Notes: generated from the sequence alone by a model not told the origin. A stretch of DNA of 64,000 nucleotides from Saccharopolyspora indica (GCF_027853965.1 NZ_JAQGLB010000003.1:1-64000); one strand, 5' to 3'; positions 34,201 to 41,949 are shown, counted from the stretch's first letter. Program-made: numbers and translations.

Positions 34201-34825
34201 CGAGGCGAAGGTGAAGCTGCTCCCCGACCACTCCTGGGACTGGGTGCACCCGCGCCTGCGCCGCGCCCTGCTGACCGAACTCGGCTACCCCGGAAGAGAA
34301 CTCGGCACTCCAGCCCACCTCTCAGAGGTACTGGCCACCGCCCACACGGTACCCGGAGTGTCCCATGTGGACGTCGATGTGTTCGGCGCGTCCGCCCTGG
34401 AACGAGGTGAAGGGCACCTTTCGCCGACTAAGCTGGCGAAAGGTGCCCTTCACGCCGATCTCCTTCGGGTGAGGAGCGATTCGGGTGGTGCGCGCACTAC
34501 TCGAACGGGCAGAGGTGAAGGGCACCTTTCGCCAAGTATGTTGGTGAAAGGTGCCCTTCACGCCGAAGATTCCGTTGCTGCGACGGTGCCTGCCCGGCTC
34601 GCGGAGCACGTCGAGGAGCGGTACCGGCTCAGCGAGGTCGAGACGTTGACCAGCATCGCCGCGCGGCACGGGATCAGCACTGCCGATCTGCTGCGGCTCA
34701 ACCCCGACATCACCGACACCCGGCCGCTGCCGGCCGGGCGGACGGTGTTCGTGCACCGCGGAATCCGGCCCGCGCAGCTGGCGCTGCTGGACGCCGACAC
34801 GCTGACCCTCACGGAGGAGCGATGA
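31214..34825 (+). CDS. Baseplate J-like assembly protein 2 with in-frame palindromic repeats and C-terminal LysM
   Basis: 1203 residues from GTG 31214. The N-terminus MSCTCGCGGHDE is Cys-rich. Residues about 20-120 repeat the baseplate signature (GVHGTFLAAMLDRLASPANP; LGDLLTFHSERIADEGYLGT). The GDGVHGARLPTGHENVRARY and GKAANVGAERITQAVTRPLG segments near 840 and the J domain ending about residue 1060 follow. Residues 1064-1081 and 1099-1118 are encoded by two palindromic repeats (RGEGHLSPTKLAKGALHAD). A LysM domain occupies about 1135-1183 (LTSIAARHGISTADLLRLNP). The LysM could contact peptidoglycan or the particle. Overlaps the next gene by four bases. Confidence 0.85.
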   Translation: MSCTCGCGGHDERHAPSPPHNPPGRAALDYRVGVHGTFLAAMLDRLASPANPALRGLTVRTTDDPTIGLLDAAAVLGDLLTFHSERIADEGYLGTADDERSLALLGRLVGHKPRPGVAADTYVAYTVERDPRGEDTPVLIPRGARSNSVPSATEHDAQTFETSEDLTAHWAWNRLRVRRRRPALLTPEDLKQRSELFVAGTTTSLRTGQKLLFDFGRTRLLLPVGDVRVDRDEDITAITLPQSPKPTLAELQAEIVQWITPASGEPGPEHPNPRPVSRLIEEFDLQVLAPLRAELPGITSPAQFAQRLAGPLERLAEAEVLADPHPQVAEWFGRLHAVLTELRDRAADLAPVAVLPPRSPSRPPGSPQAPPELLGELLAMQVTATPFGATAPLQPVQDDNGRVVRQSDWPLPGGTLTSVRIAMDAAGNELVRAEFQRTESGGGWQHVEQLPAEEVSFDLGPGRVELSSRRETTLGKLGVRNGQPRPGVEARLLPELPSCRLFISRPDDQKSVHVSIHNGAPLELDLAPQEEAVSPFGPYQVTVRYTAGSEPAAVEIALSTSPTDGRTVLPLDGVHDEITAGSRIVIERPAKGKPGGVPGDRALAFVVTHVIAVRTMSYARYGITGRGTVLTLADPWLDEHDTQLSHIRDTTVHAAGEPLRPADEPIDEDLHGNAIELADLHDALRPGRRLIVSGPRADLPGHATEAVVIAEVETIQDPQLPGDHPHTALTLTTDLEHRYRRDSVVVRGNVVPATHGESRDEPIGSGDAAKTHQSFALWQSPLTWLPANNPLGATPTLEVRVDGLRWHEVDSLAGRGPDERVYVTGSAADGRTTVTFGDGVHGARLPTGHENVRARYRFGTGKAANVGAERITQAVTRPLGVTAVTNPLPATGGADGDGPAQTRRTVPLGVSALDRLVSLRDYEDFSRSRAGVGRASARRVFDGRRELLHVTVAGVDDIPIDPDSDLLRSLRASLLRYGDPRLPIRVEPRELVRLVVEAKVKLLPDHSWDWVHPRLRRALLTELGYPGRELGTPAHLSEVLATAHTVPGVSHVDVDVFGASALERGEGHLSPTKLAKGALHADLLRVRSDSGGARTTRTGRGEGHLSPSMLVKGALHAEDSVAATVPARLAEHVEERYRLSEVETLTSIAARHGISTADLLRLNPDITDTRPLPAGRTVFVHRGIRPAQLALLDADTLTLTEER
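34407..34453. repeat. Palindromic repeat 1 inside baseplate gene
   Basis: Perfect 19-base arms (34407-34425 and 34435-34453) around a nine-base loop. Left arm begins GTGAAGGGCACCTTTCGCC. Lies in frame within the second baseplate J-like gene, between the J domain and the LysM domain. Confidence 0.95.
34515..34561. repeat. Palindromic repeat 2 inside baseplate gene
   Basis: Arms 34515-34533 and 34543-34561 pair over 19 bases with one mismatch, around a nine-base loop. Left arm identical to that of the first copy 108 bases upstream, which is a multiple of three, so both are read in the same frame. The loop differs between copies. Confidence 0.95.
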
Positions 34826-36924
34826 GCAGGGATCCGGACGCGCTCGCGCGGCTGCTGCCGGAATGGCACCGGATGCGCGACGCCGAGCAGGGCGAGCCGC
34901 TGCGCGAGCTCCTCGGCATCGTCGGTGAGCAGCTGGACCTGGTGCGCGAGGCGATCGAGCAGCAGTACGACGACTGGTTCGTGGAGACCGCCGCCGAGTG
35001 GGTGCTGCCCTACCTCGGCGACCTGGTCGGCTACGACCGGTTGCCGGGCTACGAGCGGGTGTCCACCGCGGGCCTGCGCGACGGCGCCGATCCGGCGCAG
35101 GCGCGGCGGCGGCTGGCCGAGGCGCTGGCACCGCGCCGGGACGTGGCCGCCACCGCCGGAAACCGGCGCCGCAAGGGCACTCTCGCGCTGCTGGAGGAGC
35201 TGGCTGCCGACACCGCGGGCTGGCCCGCGCGAGCCGTCGAGCTGTCCCGGCTGGTCGCGCACTCGCAGCCGATCCGGTTGCTGGGCCCGCACGTCCGGCC
35301 GCGCGGCGGGCTGGCGGACGTGCGCCACGGCACCGCGCTGGACCTCGCGAACGGGCCGTTCAGCGAGATCGCCCGAACCGCGGACGTCCGGCGCGCTGGC
35401 TCCCGCCACCGCCCCGGTGGCCTCACCCCGGCCGGTGTGGGCGTGTTCGCATGGCGGCTCAAGCCGTACTCGGTGACCAACGCGCCCGCCTACTGCATCG
35501 ACCGCACCCACGGCCACTACACGTTCTCCGTGCTGGGCAACGACACCCCGCTGGTGACCAAGCCGGTGCCGGAGCCGTCGACCAGCCACGTCGCCACCAT
35601 CGACAACGTGCCCGCGCCGTTGCGGCGCAAGCAGGTGGCCGACCGGCTGGCCGACTACTACGGACCGGGCAAGAGCTTCTCGCTGCACCTCGACGGGCCG
35701 GACCGGCCGGTACCGCCGTCGCGGATCGCGATCGCCGACCTCTCCGACTGGCGCTACCGGCCGCGCTACGGGCAAGTGGCCGTGGACCCGGTGCTGGGTC
35801 GCATCGCCTTCAGCACCCGCCAGGCCCCGCACCTCGGCGTGTCGGTGACCTACCACCACGCGTTCTCCACCGAGCTCGGCGGCGGCGAGTACCCGCGCGA
35901 GCCCGGAACACCGCCCGCGGCGAAGGTCTACCGGGTCGGCCCCGACGAGCTGATCATGGACGCCTACCGGGCCTGGCGCGAGGAACCGCGCCGCCCCGAA
36001 GCCGTCATCGAGATCGCGCACAACGGCACCCACCAGGAACAGCTGGACTTCGAGCTCACCGCGGGCGACCGGCTGCAGATCCGCGGCGCCGAGGGCTGCC
36101 GCCCGGTGCTGCGGCTGCCCGACACCCACAGCAACCGCCCCGACGCGCTGACCATCCAGGTCCCGGCGGAAGCCGCCGACGACCGGCCGCGGGTCGTCGT
36201 GGACGGACTGCTCATCACCGGCCGCGGCATCCGGGTCACCGGACCGCTGGAAGCGCTGGTGCTGCGGCACTGCACGCTGGTGCCCGGCTGGTCGCTGCAG
36301 GACGACTGCGAACCGCAGTGGCCCGCCGAACCGAGCCTGCTGCTGGAACGCACCACCGCGTGCGTGCAGGTCGACCGCTGCGTGCTGGGCACCATCTCGG
36401 TGATCGGCGACGAGGTCAGCACCGATCCGCTGCCGATCCACATCCGCGACAGCATCGTCGACGCCACCGACCGCGAGCTGCCCGCCCTGTCGGCACCCGA
36501 CTGCCGGCACGCGCACGCCACGCTGCACGCGCACCGCAGCACGTTCTTCGGCGAGGTGCACGCCCACGCGGTGCGCATCGCCGAGAACAGCATCGTCACC
36601 GGCCGGTTCCGGGTGGCGCGGCGCGGAATCGGCTGCCTGCGCCACACCTACGTACCTCCCGGGTCGCGCACGCCCCGCCGCTACCGCTGCCCGGCGGACC
36701 TGGCCCCGGTGCGCCCGGTGTTCGCCTCGCGCCGCTACGGCACGCCGGACTACGCGCGGCTGACCGACGACTGCCCGGCCGAGATCCGGCGCGGTGCCGA
36801 GGACGGCTCCGAGCTCGGCGTGTTCCACGACCTCTACGAACCGCAGCGGGAGGACAACCTGCGAGCGCGCCTCGCCGAGCACAGCCCCGCCCGCTGCGAC
36901 GTCGGCCTGATCTTCGCCTCCTGA
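34822..36924 (+). CDS. Tail protein I-like baseplate protein with beta-helix-like C-terminus
   Basis: 700 residues. The N-terminal 180 residues resemble the gpI/CIS tail-protein domain: LARLLPEWHRMRDAEQGEPL, QYDDWFVETAAEWVLPYLGD and an RRRLAEALAPRRDVAATAGN segment. Residues about 385-600 contain short strand-turn repeats (RLQIRGAEGCRPVLRLPD, PRVVVDGLLITGRGIRVTG, LVLRHCTLVPGWSL) of right-handed beta-helix type, common in receptor-binding or structural tail proteins. It could take the place of a fibre, as no separate fibre gene is present. ATGA overlap at its start; the DUF6519 gene follows after 11 bases. Confidence 0.75.
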   Translation: MSRDPDALARLLPEWHRMRDAEQGEPLRELLGIVGEQLDLVREAIEQQYDDWFVETAAEWVLPYLGDLVGYDRLPGYERVSTAGLRDGADPAQARRRLAEALAPRRDVAATAGNRRRKGTLALLEELAADTAGWPARAVELSRLVAHSQPIRLLGPHVRPRGGLADVRHGTALDLANGPFSEIARTADVRRAGSRHRPGGLTPAGVGVFAWRLKPYSVTNAPAYCIDRTHGHYTFSVLGNDTPLVTKPVPEPSTSHVATIDNVPAPLRRKQVADRLADYYGPGKSFSLHLDGPDRPVPPSRIAIADLSDWRYRPRYGQVAVDPVLGRIAFSTRQAPHLGVSVTYHHAFSTELGGGEYPREPGTPPAAKVYRVGPDELIMDAYRAWREEPRRPEAVIEIAHNGTHQEQLDFELTAGDRLQIRGAEGCRPVLRLPDTHSNRPDALTIQVPAEAADDRPRVVVDGLLITGRGIRVTGPLEALVLRHCTLVPGWSLQDDCEPQWPAEPSLLLERTTACVQVDRCVLGTISVIGDEVSTDPLPIHIRDSIVDATDRELPALSAPDCRHAHATLHAHRSTFFGEVHAHAVRIAENSIVTGRFRVARRGIGCLRHTYVPPGSRTPRRYRCPADLAPVRPVFASRRYGTPDYARLTDDCPAEIRRGAEDGSELGVFHDLYEPQREDNLRARLAEHSPARCDVGLIFAS

Positions 36925-36935
36925 AAGGACCTGCC

Positions 36936-38282
36936 ATGCACGCAGACTTGTCCCGGATCACCTTCCACCCGGAGCGCGGCTACTCGGCGGTGATCGCCCA
37001 GCAGGGCCGGGTCCAGGTCGACGCCGACCTCAACGAGCAGGTCCTCAACCAGCTCTACCAGCACCGGATCGCGCTCGTCGACCTGATCGGCCCGCACGGC
37101 GGTCCGGCCGCCTCCGCCGGGTTCAAGATCGAGCGCCTGGCGGGCAGGCACGGACTGGACGACCTGTCCATCGGGCCGGGCCGCTACTACGTCGGCGGCA
37201 TCCTCTGCGACGCGCACCGGCCCGAACCGGGGATCCCGGTGCCGGAGGAAGGCGATCCCGCGCCACCGGATCCGCCGGGCCCCTGGACGTACTGGGACCA
37301 GCCCGACGGGTTCCGCGACCCGGAGCTGCCCGGTGACCGGCTGCCCGCCGAGGCGCCGTACCTGGTGTACCTGAAGGTGTGGGAGCGGCTGGTCACCGCG
37401 GCCGAGGACCCCGAGCTGCGGGAAGTCGCGCTGGGCGCGGACACTTCGGCGCGGATCAAGGTGGTCTGGCAGGTGCTGGCGCTGCCGAGCTCGGAGCTCC
37501 AGGTGCGCAACGCCGACGCGCCGATCGGCGCGGTCGAGCAGTCCTTCGACGAGTGGGTGCGCGGGCGCGCCGAGAACCCGGCCCGGCTCGCCGTCCGCGC
37601 GCAGCGGCCCGACGACGCCGACGATCCGTGCGTGCTGCGGCCCGATGCGCGCTACCGCGGGCCCGAGAACCAGCTCTACCGCGTGGAGGTCCACGACGGC
37701 GGTCCGGCGGCGGAGGCGACCTTCAAGTGGTCGCGGGAGAACGGCTCGGTCGTGTTCGGCGTCGACGACGTCGACGGCACCTGGGTGGACCTGGCGTCGC
37801 TGGGCGGCGACACCAAGCTCGACCTCGACGTCGGCGACTTCGTCGAGTTCCTCGACACCGCCCTCACCAGCCGCCGGGAACCGCGGCCGCTGCTGCGCGT
37901 CGAGGAGCTCGACCTGCCGGAGCGGCGGGTGCGGCTGTCCGCGGAACCGGCCGTCCCGCACCGCCCGGAGCGGCACCCGTTCCTGCGCCGCTGGGACCAC
38001 CACGGCACCCGCGGCGGAGCGGTCCCGGTCGAGGAGGGCCGGTGGCTCCCGCTGGAGGACGGCGTGGAGATCTTCTTCCACCGCACCGAATCCGAGTACC
38101 GCAGCGGTGACCACTGGATCGTGCCCGCCCGCACGGCCACCGGCGACGTGGAGTGGCCGACCGATCCGGCCGGGCGCCCGCTGCTGCGGCCGCCGCTCGG
38201 CGTCGTGGAGCACTACGCGCCGCTGGCCTGGGTGGCCGGTGAGCAGGTCGTCGACATGCGGCTGACCTTCGGCATGACCTGA
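36936..38282 (+). CDS. DUF6519 protein, last gene of the CIS operon
   Basis: 448 residues starting MHADLSRITFHPERGYSAV, then QQGRVQVDADLNEQVLNQLY, FKIERLAGRHGLDDLSIGPG and RYYVGGILCDA, a pattern typical of DUF6519 proteins that end CIS clusters. Beta-rich; probably an outer baseplate or fibre-like component. ATG 36936 is preceded by GAAAGGAC. Its stop codon (38280-38282) touches the stop of the convergent YcaO gene (38283-38285) with no spacer and no visible terminator. Confidence 0.85.
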   Translation: MHADLSRITFHPERGYSAVIAQQGRVQVDADLNEQVLNQLYQHRIALVDLIGPHGGPAASAGFKIERLAGRHGLDDLSIGPGRYYVGGILCDAHRPEPGIPVPEEGDPAPPDPPGPWTYWDQPDGFRDPELPGDRLPAEAPYLVYLKVWERLVTAAEDPELREVALGADTSARIKVVWQVLALPSSELQVRNADAPIGAVEQSFDEWVRGRAENPARLAVRAQRPDDADDPCVLRPDARYRGPENQLYRVEVHDGGPAAEATFKWSRENGSVVFGVDDVDGTWVDLASLGGDTKLDLDVGDFVEFLDTALTSRREPRPLLRVEELDLPERRVRLSAEPAVPHRPERHPFLRRWDHHGTRGGAVPVEEGRWLPLEDGVEIFFHRTESEYRSGDHWIVPARTATGDVEWPTDPAGRPLLRPPLGVVEHYAPLAWVAGEQVVDMRLTFGMT

Positions 38283-39614
38283 TCACGGGTAGGGATGCGG
38301 TCGTTGGTTGCTGAATCCGCCGTAGGCGTCGAAGCGGGGATGCCGCAGCGGCGGCGCGCCGGGCAGCGAGAGCAGCAGCACGTCCGGCGACCACACCCGC
38401 TGGGCGTGGAAACCGAGCTGCTGGACGTCGGGAGTCGTGAGGTCGGCGTGCAGCAGGCGTTTCCCGGAATCGCGGAAGGCGGCGATCAGGTGCCGGGCTG
38501 CTTCGGACGGGTCGGTGGTGGTGTCGGCGGGCAGGTCGGAGGCCTGCGACGAGGTGCAGTTCGCGAACCGCTCCTCGACCACCTGGGCGTTGACCGGGTC
38601 CGCGTAGTGCGCGATGTTGCTGTCCAGGTCGAAGAAGCCCGGTTCGGCGGGGCCGTCCTGCCACGTGCCCAGGGCGACCATCGCCGACGCTTCGACGAGC
38701 GCCTTGTACATCGCTGCGGTCAGCTTGCCGTCCGTGCCCAGTCCCAGCACGATCGCCGGGCCGTGCCCCGCCCGCCCGCGGACCAGGCAGGCGACCGTGA
38801 AGCCGGGGAGGTCGGGGCTGGGCAGGAGGTGGAACTCCGGGTCGGGGAACCGCGGGCTCCAGTGCTCGTCGACGAGGTGGCGCAGGGCTCGCGTCCGCCG
38901 GTCCCAGCCGATCCGGGCGGAGGGCACCGCGGTGTGCCAGTGCCCCATGACCGCGTCCAGCTGGACGAGCTCCTGGAGCGCGTTGAGCAGCGCTTTGACC
39001 GGATCGGTGTGCACCGCCGTGCCGGTCGTCACCGCGCTCTGGACGTACGGCTCACCGTCGTGGTCGCGAATCTGGTAGCCCACCAGCAGCAGTTGCGCGG
39101 GGACGAGCAGGTCCTCGCCGCCGACCAGCGACGTCATCGGCATCCAGCTCATCGGCGCATCGGGATCGAACGGTTCGAAGGGGAAGTCCGGATCGGCGAA
39201 CTGGAGCTCGGCGAAGACTTCCAGCGCCGTCGTGCCGACGACCGGCTCACCGCTGGCCACCAGATCGCTGCGGGCGGCGAAGACGAAGTTCTCGCGCTGG
39301 TGCGCGGGGAACGCGAAGTGCGAGTAGCGCTCGACCGATTCGGCGATGGTGCGGATCCGGTTGTCCTCGACGTCGGGACCGCAAGCGCCGACGTGCAACG
39401 AGCCCGGCCGCACCGGTGGCGCACCGACGAGCTGGTGGAGGCCCCGGGGTTCGGTCGCGGTGAGCGCGAAGCGCAGCCCGTGGCGCCTGCGGAAGGTCGT
39501 GCCGAGGTTGGGCACCAGCCCGCACACGGGACTCACCGCGCGGCGGGCGAGCTCGTCCGCCTGGGCGCGCTTCGGCAGGGTGCGGTGCGCGAGCGCCAGG
39601 TCAGTTCCGCTCAT
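38283..39614 (-). CDS. YcaO cyclodehydratase of an azol(in)e RiPP (TOMM) locus
   Basis: 443 residues with YcaO ATP-binding segments DNRIRTIAESVERYSHF (residues 84-100, Glu92 and Glu95) and the ALLNALQELVQLDAVMGHW helix around residue 208-226. The C-terminus is RPHPYP, the Pro-x-Pro-x-Pro type end that TOMM YcaO enzymes place in the active site. It uses ATP to cyclise Cys, Ser or Thr of a precursor peptide into azolines, together with the leader-binding partner encoded upstream, which it overlaps by 14 bases. Confidence 0.92.
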   Translation of the reverse strand: MSGTDLALAHRTLPKRAQADELARRAVSPVCGLVPNLGTTFRRRHGLRFALTATEPRGLHQLVGAPPVRPGSLHVGACGPDVEDNRIRTIAESVERYSHFAFPAHQRENFVFAARSDLVASGEPVVGTTALEVFAELQFADPDFPFEPFDPDAPMSWMPMTSLVGGEDLLVPAQLLLVGYQIRDHDGEPYVQSAVTTGTAVHTDPVKALLNALQELVQLDAVMGHWHTAVPSARIGWDRRTRALRHLVDEHWSPRFPDPEFHLLPSPDLPGFTVACLVRGRAGHGPAIVLGLGTDGKLTAAMYKALVEASAMVALGTWQDGPAEPGFFDLDSNIAHYADPVNAQVVEERFANCTSSQASDLPADTTTDPSEAARHLIAAFRDSGKRLLHADLTTPDVQQLGFHAQRVWSPDVLLLSLPGAPPLRHPRFDAYGGFSNQRPHPYP

Positions 39615-40626
39615 CGAGCCACGCCTTCACGTCGAAGTACAGCGACGTCTCCGCCAGCTGCGGAGCCGGCGCGCAGACGCGGCAGCCGGGCAGCGGGAGC
39701 ACCTCGTTGACCGCGATCTCCCACGTCGGCAGGTGCAGGCCGAGCGTCTTGCCCGCGGTGAAGCTCGATCCGGTGCGGGCGAAGTTGATGACTTCCAGGG
39801 CCAGGTAGGAGGTGAGCAGCCCGGTCACCGCGGGCAGCAGCGGTGGGCGGCCCCCGTTCGCCGCCGCGCGCGCCAGGGCGCGCTTGTAGCGGAGGTAGCC
39901 GTCGGCATTGATCAGTCCCATCAGGACACGGGTCTCGAAGCAGGCGTAGCAGGCGGTGGCCCCGGGCAGGAAGGTCGGCCCCACGTGCAGGAACGGCCCG
40001 TCGATCACCCCGTGGATCCACGGGATCCGCAGGTGCAGGGCGATCCGGTTCAGCAGGTCCAGGCGCACCGGGTCGATGCGGGTGTCGGCCCACACCAGCA
40101 ACGATCCCCGCCAGTGCTCGAGCGGTTCCAGCCGCTCGCGCAGGCTCAGCGGGTGGTCGGCCCAGCCGGTGTCGTCGAGCAGCTGCTGGAGATCGGTCCC
40201 GCCCGCGGTGCCCAGCGCTGGATCGCTGCTGGTCAGCATTCCGTTCAGCTGCTCGACGAGGTCACCGTCCCCCAGCAGCCGCACCACCGGTGGCTCGGGC
40301 GGGGTGGCCGGGCGCAGCACGTGGGCGTAGTCGTCGAGGTAGTGGTCCAGCGCGGATCGCGGGGTGTCCTCGATGGCGTCCAGATCTCGCAGGTAGGCCA
40401 CCAGCTGGTCGACCTCCGCGCGGCTCGTCCCCGCGTCGTCGGCGAGGTCGTCGAGCGCCGTGCCGTCCAAGCCGTTGATCAGGGTGAAGAGCCGTCCCGA
40501 TGCGGACTGGTCGCGGATGGTGTGCGAGAGCGAGTTCCACACGCCCGAGCGCAGTTCCACCTCGTCGGGGCTGTGCGGGACGATCGAGAAGGACCGCTTG
40601 AGGCGGGGAGCACCGGTGAGGTGCAT
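39601..40626 (-). CDS. TOMM precursor leader-binding protein (RRE plus E1-like, cyclodehydratase partner)
   Basis: 341 residues. Residues 1-90 form a winged-helix RiPP recognition element (SIVPHSPDEVELRSGVWNSL). The rest is ThiF/E1-like without the ATP-site loop and has zinc-type pairs CYACFE near residue 225 and CRVCAP near 314. It captures the precursor leader and presents the core to the YcaO enzyme. ATG 40626 is preceded by GGAG; 14 bases separate it from the dehydrogenase gene. Confidence 0.88.
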   Translation of the reverse strand: MHLTGAPRLKRSFSIVPHSPDEVELRSGVWNSLSHTIRDQSASGRLFTLINGLDGTALDDLADDAGTSRAEVDQLVAYLRDLDAIEDTPRSALDHYLDDYAHVLRPATPPEPPVVRLLGDGDLVEQLNGMLTSSDPALGTAGGTDLQQLLDDTGWADHPLSLRERLEPLEHWRGSLLVWADTRIDPVRLDLLNRIALHLRIPWIHGVIDGPFLHVGPTFLPGATACYACFETRVLMGLINADGYLRYKRALARAAANGGRPPLLPAVTGLLTSYLALEVINFARTGSSFTAGKTLGLHLPTWEIAVNEVLPLPGCRVCAPAPQLAETSLYFDVKAWLDERN

Positions 40627-40640
40627 GTGCCGTACTCCAA

Positions 40641-41540
40641 TCACGCTTCGTCGGGGCGGCCGATGAGCACCGCGTGCAGGAGCGTTCGGTAGAGACCGTC
40701 CAGCCCGAGCGCCCGGCTCGCCGGCTCGTCGTAGAAACCGGCCCAGTCCGTGCTGGCCAGTCCGAGTGAGTTCGCCGCGAGGTGGAGGTGCTCGGACATC
40801 GCACCGGCTTCGTGCAGCACGAAGCGCAACCCCCGGGCGCCGTACTTGCGCATCGACCGCCACGGCCGTCCCACCAGGAGCGCGATGCAAGCGGCCTCGC
40901 GCGCGGTCCCGCCGAAATCGCCCAGGCCGTCGGCGAACAGCGCCTGAACCGCGGTGGCACCGCCGTAGTGGTCGAACGCGTCCAGCCTGGGCGCGAAGCG
41001 GTAGGCACCGCGGTCGAGCCCGGTCACCCGGAGCGCGACGACGTGCAGCTCCACCGGGAACAGCCCACCGGCGCTGGGCACCGCGCGGCCCGGAACGCGC
41101 CGGGTGCCGTCGGCCGGATGCGTGCAGCCGCCCGCGGCGCGCACCAACGTGGCGATCTCCGCCAGGTCGACGGGTTCTGCGCTGAACGACCGGGCGCTGA
41201 CGCGCCGCTGGATGAGCTCGTCCAGGCTGCGGTCCAGCGGTGACGACGCGGGCAGGTCGACCCGCTCCTCATCCGGCACCGATTCCACGTCGGTCCGGGC
41301 GATCAGGGCCGTGAACGTCTCGTCGAGGTAGTCGGCCACCGAATTCGCGGTTTCCCGGTCGTGCCGGTGCAACCGCGAGGCGAGCAGGAATTCTTCGGCC
41401 GGCCGGACCTGTTCGGCGCACCCGAGGTGGGCGTGCCGAACCTGATTGGGCCGGTAGGCCGTCGAATTGAACCACGGCGTCGCCGCGGAAAAGGAATTGG
41501 CGTGCAATGCCAGCGGAACAAGTTCGTTCTCGACCGCCAC
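40641..41540 (-). CDS. SagB-type FMN-dependent azoline dehydrogenase
   Basis: 299 residues of the nitroreductase/SagB-ThcOx family: SLDELIQRRVSARSFSAEP, PSAGGLFPVELHVVAL, and GARGLRFVLHEAGAMSEHLH, with LGLASTDWAGFYDE near the end. It oxidises azolines to aromatic azoles with FMN. GTG 41540 follows GGGGAAG. It lies between precursor and leader-binding genes in one transcription unit. The N-terminal 90 residues are the helical extension typical of SagB proteins. Confidence 0.9.
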   Translation of the reverse strand: MAVENELVPLALHANSFSAATPWFNSTAYRPNQVRHAHLGCAEQVRPAEEFLLASRLHRHDRETANSVADYLDETFTALIARTDVESVPDEERVDLPASSPLDRSLDELIQRRVSARSFSAEPVDLAEIATLVRAAGGCTHPADGTRRVPGRAVPSAGGLFPVELHVVALRVTGLDRGAYRFAPRLDAFDHYGGATAVQALFADGLGDFGGTAREAACIALLVGRPWRSMRKYGARGLRFVLHEAGAMSEHLHLAANSLGLASTDWAGFYDEPASRALGLDGLYRTLLHAVLIGRPDEA

Positions 41541-41615
41541 GACTTCCCCGTTCTCGGTCTGACCGGCGCCCCGGGCGGGAGAACGCTCGCACCCGGGGCT
41601 CTTCAGCGACTTCCG

Positions 41616-41753
41616 CTACTTCTTGGCTCGCGCGGGACGCGTCGCGGCGGAGGAGCTGGAGGCGCATCCCGCAGCGGCCATCGCCGGTGTCCTTTCCTGG
41701 CCACTGCGCGCAGCACTGCGGTTTTCCCTCGTGGACGAGACCTGGAGCTTCAT
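41616..41753 (-). CDS. Candidate azole RiPP precursor peptide
   Basis: A 45-residue peptide starting MKLQVSSTRENRSAARS with GAGGGTGG ahead of the ATG. After the small-residue stretch AMAAAG, a likely cleavage region, comes the candidate core CASSSSAATRPARAKK. It has one Cys, four consecutive Ser and a Thr, the residues YcaO enzymes cyclise, and resembles the heterocycle runs of linear azol(in)e peptides. First gene of the YcaO operon, 75 bases before the dehydrogenase gene. Assignment rests on position and composition. The basic tail with Arg and Lys is unusual and might be trimmed. Confidence 0.7.
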   Translation of the reverse strand: MKLQVSSTRENRSAARSGQERTPAMAAAGCASSSSAATRPARAKK

Positions 41754-41781
41754 ACGAACCACCCTCGCATTCTCGGCATCG

Positions 41782-41808
41782 GCCGGTTGATCGACCGGCG
41801 CGATACTA
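41782..41808 (-). promoter_or_regulatory. Promoter/operator candidate for the RiPP operon
   Basis: On the minus strand TAGTAT (41803-41808) is a good -10 box about 50 bases before the precursor start, though the -35 region is weak. Just downstream, GCCGGT (41782-41787) and ACCGGC (41794-41799) form a six-base inverted repeat that could bind a regulator. Confidence 0.35.
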
Positions 41809-41949
41809 GCCACGGATTTCCGCGACGAGACGCACGAGCAAGATCATCTACCCGTCGGAATGAAAAACCTCCCTCGGGTGGTGGCACTCTTGCGGGAGAA
41901 CGTGCGATCGGATTCAATTCCCGCGCGGTCGGCCGCGGAATTGCGCGAG
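41809..41949. other. Intergenic between RiPP operon and ABC transporter operon
   Basis: 141 bases between the RiPP promoter region and the 3' end of the permease gene. No gene or clear hairpin seen; it must hold the upstream promoter region of the RiPP operon and the end of the sulfur operon. Confidence 0.4.

Noticed and set aside
10462..38282. Prophage
   Set aside because: Only contractile tail-like genes are present. There is no terminase, portal, capsid, integrase or lysis gene. The ATPase, Pvc16-type and DUF4157 genes are those of an injection system.
41269..41667. Alternative minus-strand frame overlapping the precursor and dehydrogenase
   Set aside because: Its codon pattern and lack of a ribosome site do not support it. 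The SagB-type frame and the short precursor frame explain the region better.
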